Source: Ramazzottius varieornatus
Taxonomy: Eukaryota > Tardigrada > Eutardigrada > Parachela > Ramazzottiidae
Length of the DNA stretch: 23,008 nt
NCBI GenBank assembly: GCA_001949185.1
Contig: BDGG01000001.1
Coordinates: 8,005,262-8,028,269, forward strand
Direction of reading: 5' to 3'
Under the pieces are notes generated by a model. That model saw only the letters and a program-made list of their open reading frames with translations. It had not been told where the DNA came from and searched no databases. The position numbers and the translations under genes are program-made. Numbering within the stretch: position 1 is the first letter of the stretch; each line of letters begins with the position of its first letter. This document shows positions 1-9,104 of the stretch, piece by piece.

Positions 1-535
1 CAGTTTTCCTCGATCGGGCATCTTATTGGCTACCTCAGGAAAACCTACTGACCTGGAATCCGTTTACTAGAAGTTACAATTGACATTAAAGTAGCGGTCG
101 GGAAACGCAAAAATTGCACCAACTTTCAAAATTTTTGGGGGTGTTTTCGAAAATATTTTCTACAATTTCGGTTTAAATTTCTGCTGTTTTTTGGTTCACA
201 GTAAGTAGAACACAGACTGTTCTTTAGGGAAATTGGTCGAAAGTACCGATGTGCCGTTCAGGTCACGACCTGGAATTTCTTATAGAGGAGGGGGTTTACC
301 GGCAAAACGGTCGAATTTGTCGGATTTAATTCACTTGCCACGCTTGCAGGGCTTTGCTGCAGTCTCGTCTAATTTTATTTAACATCCTAAGTATCTGTTC
401 GCTTGTTGAAATCGAATTGAGGTTTTTACTCACGCCTGGAATTCCACAGAGCACGTTTTGTTCGTGATGATTAATGTTTCCCACCGGAAGTCGTATTAAC
501 CTGTTTTTCGGAACCATCTCTCAACTTATGTTATC
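1..535 (-). repeat. Left copy of a perfect 535-bp inverted repeat
   Basis: Read on the minus strand this block is identical, without gaps or mismatches, to 22349-22883; paired positions always sum to 22884. Homology stops sharply at 535/536. The left limit is the window edge, so the copy may continue outside. The right-hand partner lies inside a TIR-bounded element (22221-22959), so this is a second copy of the interior of that element. The element terminus expected near position 663 is not present, so the copy is broken on its inner side. Confidence 0.97.
326..517 (-). CDS. 63-codon ORF in the inverted repeat, left copy
   Basis: This ATG-initiated frame is identical to the one at 22367-22558 on plus, because it lies wholly inside the perfect inverted repeat. 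The product would be a small basic protein of 63 residues with no signal peptide, membrane segment or motif that I recognise. It could be a remnant of an element-encoded protein or a chance frame. Identity between the copies reflects the DNA identity and says nothing about selection. Confidence 0.2.
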   Translation of the reverse strand: MVPKNRLIRLPVGNINHHEQNVLCGIPGVSKNLNSISTSEQILRMLNKIRRDCSKALQAWQVN

Positions 536-1679
536 TTTCCCGCCTGCTGCAACCGCTTTACTCACCGTCACCTCATAAGAGACTGTCATCTGGTTTCGAG
601 GATGTGGAGATGAACTATCCGGTCTTTCTGGCGGCTGCTTTCCTCGAAGGTTGCCCAGGTCATCTGGTGACGGCAATGCTACAGAGATTTGGGAGGAAAA
701 GATTCGTATGCACCACTGACGTTACTGTCGTTTATTTTCCCTTCGACTAGCTTCTTCAGCGTCGTTTCTTCGGGCTCCTTCTTCGTGGAATGCTTGGTGC
801 AAGTTTGGCCTTCAGCACTTGTTTAGCTAGGTTAGTCTTCACTGCGGTTGTGAGGTTATGCTCCTTGATCTCTTTCAGCGGCTTTATGAGACCTACAACG
901 CTAAGAGTCATCAGATTGCACTACGCCGATTCGGGCTTCTTCTCGACCACACCGTTTATCTTCTGTTCCGTCAGGCCTGTCTCTGCTAGTATTCGTACTC
1001 CTTTCGGGATTCGGCGAAAGAGTTTGGTCGAAGCCTCGAGATGCTGTAGGACTTCATGAAACGGCTTGGATTCGATTCGTTGTTCGGAGGTGGAAGCAGA
1101 CGGTCGGCTCGCAGCCTTCCCCTTCTCTTCCTTTCTTGGTTGGCATGCCTGCGCATACCTCTGGCCGTGTGAAGCTCTCCACACTGTGCATTTGACACGT
1201 TGGGTTCAGGCTGAGTTAACTTGTCGAACGATATCAGCGTTGCGTTCTAAAACACAAGGGAAGTCCGAGAGAAGCAGAATATCACTGTTACTACAGTGTA
1301 CAACATGCACCCTTAATAGTGCAGAATTCTGATTGACAGTTGTATCCACAAGACTACAGTGCTCGTGTGCAGCTCACTGCCCAATGAACCAATTACAGAT
1401 TTGCACTAATAGGGATGCCTTTTTGTACAATATAGAATCTCTTCAATCGACCTATATGATCTACGTAACAACCTACATTAAGAGAGTTAACGCCGAAAGG
1501 TGTTACACTGCCGTTGACGCCATTTCGGCATTTCCCTCATTACAGAATAGTAATGTGATTAGGTTGCCATGTGGATCCTGAGTAGTTTACAGTCTAAATT
1601 TATAGCTGGAGTCAGTCACTGTTTCACGAAGTGAGCACATCAGCTTTTTTCTTTCCACGTTCTTACCACGTTACCAGAG
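536..1679. other. No recognisable gene; one weak minus-strand frame
   Basis: Nothing in this stretch is recognised. The only frame with coding-like composition is on minus at 921-1184. It is charged (Lys/Glu/Arg-rich), begins without ATG, and has a stop a short way upstream. It could be an exon or retroelement debris. No terminal repeat of the downstream retrotransposon could be found here by eye. Confidence 0.4.
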
Positions 1680-2677
1680 GTGCCTCTCGCCAAACGCCTT
1701 CGCCCGGCGTTGAAAGACGTTCGTCGCGCGGTCAGTGTGGATCGGGCCTTGGAGCTGTTCGCAGAACCCGGACGAGAAGACCGACAGGGAAGCCCAAGCC
1801 GTTTGGAGAATGGATCCAGAAGACTAGAAAGTGGATCTGGAAGACTGGAAAGACGGGGAACTGGTCCTCATCTACCCCAGTTGTCTACAGTGTCGGTTCG
1901 AAAAAGCCACCTCCTTCTGCTCGTTTCAACTTCCCCCCAGTCACTCCTACTGTTGACAAGTTGCGTCGACAAAAATCAGCCTACGTGGTTTTCCAGGATC
2001 TGGTTACTGATAGATATGTGCCTGATAACACCAAGCGCAAACAACCCGGTGACCCTAGTACAGGACACTTGGTGATCGTTGACTTGCCCTCCTGGCAAGA
2101 TGCGTTTCTGACTTTCTCTCTCTATCGGAGCTACTATTACCCCGATATGGCTTCACCTATCCTTGCCTATAGTGTCATTATCCGGGGGTTGGCTTTACGA
2201 AAGCCTGACGTGCGCTTTTGGTTGGAATATGACCAACGTTTCCGTCAAGAGATGTCATTGCCGGATTCTGATGTAACCGGGTGGTACCACGAGGACCGTG
2301 ATATCGTTAGGGCCGTTAAAAATAATTTCAAGCCAACTGCTACTACTACCACAGTTATACGCACCGTTGCTCGAGGTCCATACGCTGAGTGGATTCGCAC
2401 CGCTACCTGCCATATATGCAGCGAGAAGGGTCATATCGCAACAACATGCCCCAGCAAGAAAGAAGGTGTGAATAGATCTTCTAATAGATTTTCTAATATG
2501 AAATCTGATGGCTCTAATTCTAACTCTGATGGTAATCGACCTAAAGCTGTGGTCCTGGCTTGCAGTCGTTTCAACGAACCCGGTGGCTGCGCTGAACCAT
2601 GTTATCAGAACTATGCCCATAACTGTTCGCAATGCCTCAAACCCGGGCATACCAAGCTCACCCATCGCTACGCTTAG
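1680..2677 (+). pseudogene. DIRS-type gag with zinc knuckles, probably frameshifted
   Basis: This is the putative nucleocapsid/capsid-like protein of the retrotransposon. The core (about 2035-2330) has the W-x2-AF, LAYSVIIRGLA and EYDQRFR elements typical of DIRS-type gag. A CCHC zinc knuckle follows (CHICSEKGHIATTC, about 2407-2450), and then a C-x-RFN-x3-GC...C...H-x-C-x2-C-x3-GH cluster (about 2557-2660), a hallmark of gag in this group. The N-terminal part reads better in another frame (1680 to about 1890, with imperfect RLE-G-S repeats) than in the frame of the core, so one frameshift near 1880-1920 is likely. Neither frame has a convincing ATG. It ends at TAG 2675-2677, overlapped by the pol frame. 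Confidence 0.82.
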
Positions 2678-3113
2678 TGTTCCATCTACTTCGCTAGCAC
2701 CCGTTCCTGTTACCACTCATCATTTTACTTCTGTTGAAATACCTGATAAAGCATATACCCCGTTGATACCAGAACGGTTTGTTCATGCCCTGAAGGATTA
2801 TCCCGACTCCGAATTTGCTGATTATTTCAACAATTTCACGCTTAGAATAACGCACATAAGCGGCGTCGATAATACATTGGCTGATGCTGTGTCTAGATTC
2901 GACAACGCGCGGTTCTTCGAAAATTATCCCAAGGCCAATACCGAGCCCATAATGGTAGACAACATCCTAGATTTTTTGCGGGAGATCATGCTAGAACCCG
3001 GAAACTGTTCGAACTCGATGCGAGATCGCGAGAGCTCGTCGGTAAGCGATTGGCTCCCTCTACCAGAAGAGGCTACCGAAATGGATTTGAGCGGTTTCGC
3101 TCTTTCTGTTTGA
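2640..3113 (+). pseudogene. pol remnant with reverse transcriptase deleted
   Basis: The frame begins near the end of gag. It contains a TPLIPERFVHALKDYP-type segment that in DIRS-like pol proteins precedes the reverse transcriptase. Immediately after a short D-Y-F-N-N stretch it jumps to the end of RNase H, with the H-I-S-G-V-D-N...LADAVSRF signature at about 2850-2900. All of the RT, including its YxDD centre, and most of RNase H are absent, so several hundred residues were lost in an internal deletion with its junction at about 2825-2840. The frame stays open across the junction and ends at TGA 3111-3113, overlapping the recombinase frame. The segment identities are recalled from the family; the exact junction is an inference. 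Confidence 0.8.
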
Positions 3114-4126
3114 GCCATCATCTCCCTTATCTCCCTACGGATCGCCAAACCATCAGACGGTTCGTTTCCTGGTTGGATAGCGAAGGGCTAAGCGGGAAAA
3201 CAGCGACAGTTTATGTAGCCGGCGTGCGTTGAGAACAACTGGAGCACGGTTTCGAAGATTCTAGTAAAAATGATTAATACCTCTCAATGCTGTTGAAAGG
3301 TCTAACCAACCAAACCCGTCCCGACGCGTACAAGAGAAAGCTTCTGACAATAGAGCATTTACGACAGCTCAAAGCTGACCTATTCGGATCTCTCATTCCT
3401 CGACACGACCAACTGATGCTTTGGTCGGCTTTCACCATGGCCTTCTACGGCATGTTACGTGTGTCCGAGTATACCAGTTCGAAGGAGACAAGTATTGACA
3501 AATCAAACCTTGTCCTGAATGACTTACAAATATCCTGCGATTCGGTCCAAATATGTTTGCGGCGAGATAAAACCCATCGCAAAACCGCACCTCCTGCAAT
3601 TTATCTAACAAAAACTCAAACGGATACTTGTCCCGTGCAAGCCCTTCACGCTTATATGCTGGTCAGATCTTCAGCAAGACATACACCATTATTCATTTTC
3701 CATGATGGATGCTCCCTAACTCGTCAACGAGTCAATCGTGAGCTACAATCCTTCTTGGGGAATGGCTTCACCTCTCATAGTTCCCGGATAGGAGCGGCTT
3801 CGACGGCTTCTAAAGCCGGATGCTCCATGGAGCAGATTAGGGCTATGGGCAGATGGAGTAGTGACGTTTCCAACCGTTATGTCCGACCAGATATGGTCTC
3901 CTTAACCCAGACTATGCAGCGAATCTCGGTGCTACCCACCCTTCGCCTGAGGTCCGTGTTTGGGGGCTGGGCGAAGGCTGGGAAAATGGTTTACACAATT
4001 GTGTATGTCTGCCCACCTTGGCAGTTTACCCTCATTGACCCCGACCATAGATTTGTTCACAAGAAATTTCAAGTAGATATACAATCCACCCATGTGTTAA
4101 TAGAAAGACTCCGGAATATATTCTAA
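3005..4126 (+). pseudogene. DIRS-type tyrosine recombinase with two in-frame stops
   Basis: This enzyme would integrate the circular DNA copy of the element. The frame reads in one phase from before 3005 to TAA 4124-4126, but is interrupted by TGA at 3230-3232 and TAA at 3275-3277. The sequence between and after the stops continues the recombinase without a shift. The N-terminal core-binding part has an APSTRRGY...F-x2-FC motif (about 3053-3110). The catalytic domain keeps Arg I in GMLRVSEY (about 3450), the H-x2-R box in SHSSRIGA (about 3775), the Trp in GRWSS, and the nucleophilic Tyr in NRYVRP (about 3880). The start is uncertain because it overlaps pol and has no in-frame ATG. It is inactive unless the stops are read through. 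Confidence 0.88.
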
Positions 4127-4593
4127 TCAGTTTCAGACATCTCCTCGTCCAGATAGACATGCTGACGTTTTCCCTGTCCTTCTGTTGGTCCGACATCAGC
4201 AAATGGCTTCTCTTCATAACACTGGGCCGCAGATCCAAAAGCATGCTGCAGCTATGTTCCATACATAACCAGGTCGCTGTAACCTGCGCTGTGTTGCACA
4301 ACTCTCACGCCCAGTGGCGAGGTAAGTGGTACATTGAAATGTTGCAACTGCGTTGCACGCTCATGAACTGTCGTATTTTATAGTCAGTGCTCAGCAGGAA
4401 AATCTGATGATCGGCATTCCGTTTTCCGCTCCGGTTCAAATCCCGCCTGGAAAATAGGACTTCCGTACCGTTCCAGCCGAGCCCGATTCGGAACGCTGGA
4501 ATTCGAGTCGGAAGTATAAGCATGAAACCGGAATTCCACTTGTGAACATCGGTTCTCCACTGCGAAATCCCAACTGTTTGCGAATAATTGGTG

Positions 4594-4718
4594 AACTGTG
4601 ATGCTTCATCAAGTTGGCGAACTGACGTCACACTAAATGCGGAGTTGACAGATATGATGTGGCATACAGCATATGCTCACTGTAACGTCAGTTCGCCAAG
4701 TTCATGAAAAATTACAGT
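4594..4718. repeat. Imperfect foldback, arms about 34 bp
   Basis: The best-paired arms are 4605-4628 and 4685-4708 (22 of 24 positions complementary, sharing AACTGACGT/ACGTCAGTT). Weaker pairing extends outward to about 4594 and 4718. The loop is 56 nt. It could be a decayed small TIR element or a palindromic remnant; no target site duplication was seen. Confidence 0.75.
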
Positions 4719-4775
4719 ATTTCCACTCTGTGCGGGAGTTCGGCCAACAAACTAGACTTGGTGTTTTGCCAAGTA

Positions 4776-4822
4776 GCGCACGCTTTCAGTAGAACTGGCA
4801 AAGTCTGACTGAAAGCGTGCGC
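4776..4822. repeat. Perfect 15-bp inverted repeat, 17-nt loop
   Basis: The arm GCGCACGCTTTCAGT at 4776-4790 pairs exactly with 4808-4822. The hairpin is strong for its length and lies just downstream of the foldback at 4594-4718. No gene adjoins it. Confidence 0.85.
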
Positions 4823-5740
4823 CACATGGAAACGAGCTTGCTGATGTTGTCGGCCGGGACTAGGCTGGGCTTTCGCCTGCTTTTTCGCCTTCTAAACTGC
4901 CATACTGGAATTCCGATTATTGAATTAACCGTTCTAGGAAACGGAAAATAGGACAACACGGAAGTTAGGAATGCCCATCCTGGAAAGAATCCCCCCTGAA
5001 CCACTGAACGGCTTGACAAAAGTGCTGAATAATGGTATTTCGTGGTGAATCATGAAAAACTGAATGATTTGATTTCTTGAATCGCTAAAATTCCAGTTGG
5101 TTTCCTTCTGTCTTTGATGGGTGACTGGCTTTCTGGCAAGCCAAGTAATGTTAAAGATCTTAACTACACTTTTGAATGCAGCTTTATCTCTATGCAAGAT
5201 CACTAATCAGCCAGGCTGGTTTTTCCAATGTTAGCGGGGTAGATAATGGATCATTAATTGGCCAGACTCCGTGAAACTCGTGCCCGACGGGCGAAATTTA
5301 CCCGTATGATGACGTGATTCGCGAAGTTCAAGAGGCACGACAGTACGACGAGCGACGCCCAGCTTTGTCCGTTTGCCGAACTGGCGACAACTTTGTCCCC
5401 TGATGGTTTCTCACTACCCTTCCGTTATCAAGATCCCAAAATAATCCTCCTAGTATGTTTGGACACTTTGCTCCATTTCTATCCAGCCAAAAGTGAGAAT
5501 AAGTAGAAGATCGTGACGGAACAAATTCCACAGTAGGAGTCGTTTGGGAATCTCGTTCGATATAGGGAACACGTTTTCGGCAGAAGGTACAACAAGCCGC
5601 GCCAATCAAACTACCTATGTGCCCAACCGAGCAGGAACACGCGTTTTCAAATGTCTGCCAAAGGCTGATGATGACGTAACACGATCGTTCTCTTTCAAAA
5701 TCGGAACGGCTAAAACTTTGTCCATTTCCGAACGAAAACG

Positions 5741-5761
5741 CTCCCTGCTCCCTGCTCCCTG
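5741..5761. repeat. (CTCCCTG)3 microsatellite
   Basis: Three perfect tandem copies of the 7-bp unit CTCCCTG. Confidence 0.95.
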
Positions 5762-6990
5762 CATGTACCACAGATCCTGTACTTCTGATGCTCCGCTACG
5801 ATGCTCCACTAGTTTTCTTTGCTTTTGTTGATCCCGTAAAGCTTTGAATTACCGTTCATTGCATTATCGCACTACCAAAGCATCTTTGAGCAAGTTAAAA
5901 CAGACTTTTGGTTCGGAGAATGTAATCTGCGTAAAATAGTAGTATGGCCGCAGCAAGGTGCGGTTGCGCTAATTGCGCTGAATCATTGCGCTTACCGACA
6001 ACTGCGCCGAAGAAGACAAAGCTACGGTTGTATCGGTTGAAAGCGATCACCAAACGTCGCTCAAGTCAATAGGGACACTACAGCTGAGAATTGTTTGAAG
6101 AATGTCATATTCTGTCCATGGACCATCGGGAAAGCCCCGGAGAGCAGTATTCAGATTTTCAAGCATCTGCTGAGTGGTCCAATGGCCTATATTTCCTTGC
6201 CAAAACTAGCGACCATTACCGGTTGATTGACTGAACTAGCGGCTTGCCCGTCACGTGACCCAAAATTTTACAGCTTGTTCTTCCTGATGGTGTTCGAATT
6301 GTGAAAATCGGACGACGGGTTCGAAAAATACGAGCAATCAAATGAAGACCACGGTCGAACGATGACCCGTGACCGTGACTGTAAGTAATCATGACAAACG
6401 GTTGCCGCCACCATGGAGACGGCAGGAAAATGCCCACTCCGCCAGTTCATCAGAACAAAAGACGAGGCGATTAGAAGCGCTGGAACCGACCAGCCTTTCG
6501 AATGAGCGTATGGCAGATACGCTAAAAAATAGTAAATCTTTGCACAAATATCAGTTTGACAACCAGAATTATAGTCTGAAACATAATCTCAAAAGTGATC
6601 ACAGAAAACCCCTTAATTCAAAACGGAAGTTTGCCGGTGTAGTTCCAGTATTCATTTGGTGTGAAAATTCTCGTAAACAAAACAAAATGAGGAATCGCTT
6701 TGGGAACTGTCTTTGAATGTCGTTCTCGCGTTTATAGTTAACTACCGTACTGTGTTTGCCTTACAGAGTACTTGCTGATCAGCATATACCCCATCTGTGT
6801 TTCTAACCAGCCTGTGTGCGTGGCCAATCTAAAGAAATACACCAAAAAAGATTACCTGAAACATCTAATTCCCGCCCTCGTGCCCTGTTTTGAAAGCATA
6901 AGCGCAGGCTGGCCGGAATAACCCTGGTACATTACACTAACCAACACAAAGAATTGTTGTGCAGTCTTACACTAGTCCAATTCTTCACTA

Positions 6991-7330
6991 CAAGGTAAAC
7001 GACATAATTCGGCCGTACCCCTTTTTGGGACGTAATTAGGACGGCGTAAAAAGTTTGAAAATTATCGTCAACGCTTGATTCATCTCTCATCGTACGCCTG
7101 TTGATACGAATTCAGGCTTTCTAACATTAGGCAGACCTCTCTTCGTCCCAAGGGCAGTTTCTTCAATCCTGAACATTTCCTCATCCTAAAACCTATCCAG
7201 AGCTCTGAGAGATAAGCTTGTCTACCTGGTAAGCGAAAAACCAAGTGAGTTGGTGCAGTGAAATCGGAAATATAACCCGTCCTAATTACGTCCCAAAACC
7301 GGATACGGCCGAACTATATCGTTTACATCG
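6991..7330. mobile_element. 340-bp MITE-like element with ~50-bp TIRs, TA target site
   Basis: Left terminus 6991-7044 and right terminus 7276-7330 are inverted copies. Shared blocks are GTAAACGA(C/T)ATA, TTCGGCCGTA and GGGACGTAATTAGGACGG, with a few mismatches. TA dinucleotides flank both ends (6989-6990 and 7331-7332), compatible with a TA target site duplication of Tc1/mariner type. There is no coding capacity, so it would depend on another element for transposition. Confidence 0.8.
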
Positions 7331-7976
7331 TACGCTTTTTTTCTTTCTGTTTGCTTTTTGGTTCTAAATATTTTGGTACGTCACTTCTTTTCCGCGTCAT
7401 CACAACAAAACGTCCAAGTCAAGTCCACAAAAAGCCATCATTCAATTCGCCCTGCCCAACGGGCCTGGAGCCGTTATGAAAGACCCAACCAACTCGGCTG
7501 CAGAAACCCAGGTTTGTGTGTCAACAGCGGAAGATGCCGTCCGCCTCCGGCGCGCAGTCTGACCACCTGCGACTCAAGTTGACACCTACCTGCAACAAAG
7601 AGGCCTGTAAACAGCAGTACCACCTTCCTGTTGCCGTAATCCCTACCTGCCGATGCGAAGACCACGACGCGCCACCTGGCATGCTGTGCACTAATGTCTC
7701 TTGAATCATCCTTAATGAGCACCCTCCCTTTTAGTCTTTTCTGACAGTTATTGCTGTCTTCTCCTATTTAGTTTTCTTTTTTCTTCTTTCTTCTTCTTCC
7801 ATCTGTTTTGATAGCAATTTGTTGTTCCAAAACAGAATATTCTGGTAATTCGGAGCGACGAGAGTTTGATCTGTCACTTATTTAATCTTGGCTGATGTTT
7901 TTGTGTTCGAACTCGAGCTGCAAGTGGTACATTTACATAGAAAACATAGGAAACAATAGAACTTAAGAGCACTGTG
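7331..7976. other. Unassigned stretch with weak open frames and a pyrimidine tract
   Basis: A plus-strand frame from about 7371 to 7551 has ATG at 7477. A second frame, ending at about 7704, encodes a short Cys-containing tail; it is preceded by a possible splice acceptor at about 7512. Neither matches a family I know, and they conflict in phase. A pyrimidine-rich run lies at about 7731-7805. On minus this is the 3' side of the GT11 gene ending at 7977; no canonical AATAAA was seen close to that stop. Confidence 0.3.
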
Positions 7977-9046
7977 TTACATAGCAGCAGTCCAGCGAGG
8001 AGGAAAGTAATCTGCATGATCCACCAAGTTCTGGAGTTGACTGCCATTCCGAGGCCAGTTTCGAAAGTAGAAAACGGTCCTGTTTCGCGGATTAAGGTAA
8101 GCCGACCAAAAGCCAAAAGTTCCAACCGACAAAATTACGTGATCCATCAGGTTCATCACCGCCATATCAACATCTTCGGATACCGAAACAAATATAAAAT
8201 TATTCTGGTTGAGGAAAACCTTTTTACAGTAAGGAAGATCATTACTGACCACAACGAATAAAACAGCATCATAAGCGTCTCGCATTGATAGTGCGGCTCG
8301 TAGGAGGTATTCTTCGGTTGCCGGAGTGTGACCGTGGTCTTTGTTTCCGCCATACAATATGTCTCCTCTTCTTACATGAACACCGATGAGCACTGGCAAT
8401 GCTTGTATTCGCTTCAGCCGTGACGTTTTTGCTGGCACTATTAGTGCTAGCTCAGACATACCTTTCGATATTGCGTCTAATGCTTCATCGAACGTGTTCT
8501 TGCGGAAAGTGAACCCGGTGATGATGTCGGCCTTCATATGATGGAAGTACTTCCATGATTGTAAGTAGCCTGTCAGGGACACTGTGCGGTTGCCGGCGGT
8601 TGCACTCAGATTTTCCGTTCTTGCGTTATATTTACAGCAGGTTGCTTCTCCCAATTGTGTCAGATTAGCAAGCGTTGGATCTACTGGTAAGTTTAGTCCT
8701 TCGAAGTATCTCAGCCTGGCGTCCTTTGATAGAAGAACTACGTTTCGTTCATTTCTTTTTGCTACTCCCATGGTCGATGCTAGCTCAAAAAGAAAGTTCC
8801 CCAGGCCACCTTGGGCTCCCTGCAGTGTTATGGATAGGCGATTAGGAGCTGCACGGAGCACAGATTCTTGTTGTGTTCTCCGATACTCGATCGCTCTTTC
8901 CAGGCGTGTTTTCACATCGCGTTCCAAGCGAGAGATTGTGATTTCTCTGACTAGCGTTGCGAAAAACCACATAGACTCACTGAGCCGGGTATTCTCGATT
9001 CCGCAGCGCAGCACCCGGGCTAAACCCTTCAACAAAAACGATATCA
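7977..9046 (-). CDS. GT11 family alpha-1,2-fucosyltransferase-like protein, catalytic exon
   Basis: The predicted enzyme transfers fucose from GDP-fucose to a galactoside-type acceptor in the Golgi lumen. The GT11 marks in order are GGLGNFLFELAS (about 8779-8820, equal to the GRLGN-x-MF-x-IA motif), the donor-binding HVRRGD box (about 8360-8385), and SVGTFGFWSAYL (about 8097-8132). The frame ends in a YFPPRW-type tail and a stop at 7977. The reading frame is open from 9074 but begins without ATG. A splice acceptor (TCTACTACAG) places an exon start at 9046; the first in-frame ATG is at 8969. From either start no membrane anchor is encoded, although GT11 enzymes are normally type II membrane proteins of about 350-400 residues, so an upstream exon is likely. 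The minus-strand signal-anchor ORF at 12421-12732 is a candidate. Family assignment is firm; exact acceptor specificity is not known. Confidence 0.92.
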
Positions 9047-9095
9047 CTGTAGTAGAGGCCGGAAAGCGAAACAAGGTCGTTCGGAAAAACTATCC

Positions 9096-9104
9096 ATTTA
9101 TATA
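9096..9104 (-). promoter_or_regulatory. TATA-like box upstream of the minus-strand GT11 exon
   Basis: On minus the sequence reads TATATAAAT, about 127 bp ahead of the first in-frame ATG (8969). It would fit a promoter giving a single-exon, unanchored product, but it may be a chance AT-rich word inside an intron. Confidence 0.25.

Larger units (their letters stand above)
1680..4126 (+). mobile_element. Decayed DIRS-like (tyrosine recombinase) retrotransposon
   Basis: Three partly overlapping frames occur in the order gag, pol remnant, tyrosine recombinase, as in DIRS-superfamily retrotransposons, which integrate with a tyrosine recombinase rather than a DDE integrase. The gag has two Cys/His clusters, the pol remnant keeps only its N-terminal entry segment and the end of its RNase H, and the recombinase retains its catalytic residues. 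The limits given are those of the recognisable coding part. The inverted or split terminal repeats of an intact element were not identified at either end. The copy is dead: RT is missing, there are two stop codons in the recombinase, and gag shows a probable frameshift. Confidence 0.88.
4127..6990. other. Non-coding stretch with small repeats, no convincing gene
   Basis: No protein family could be recognised in any frame. Several frames of 90-150 codons exist on both strands around 5330-5830, but they overlap one another, begin without ATG and have no motif. Two foldbacks (4594-4822) and a (CTCCCTG)3 run at 5741-5761 are listed separately. An ATG with an ideal Kozak context lies at 6413 (GCCGCCACCATGG) but opens only a 30-codon frame ending at 6505. 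Confidence 0.5.

Noticed and set aside
4434-4446. GGTTCAAATCC, a match to the tRNA B box
   Set aside because: The flanking bases do not form a T-stem (only two pairs) and no proper A box or acceptor stem lies at the right distance, so it is not called a tRNA or a tRNA-derived SINE.
5328-5831. Overlapping frames of 147 codons (minus) and 95 codons (plus)
   Set aside because: Both start without ATG, conflict with one another and contain no recognisable domain.
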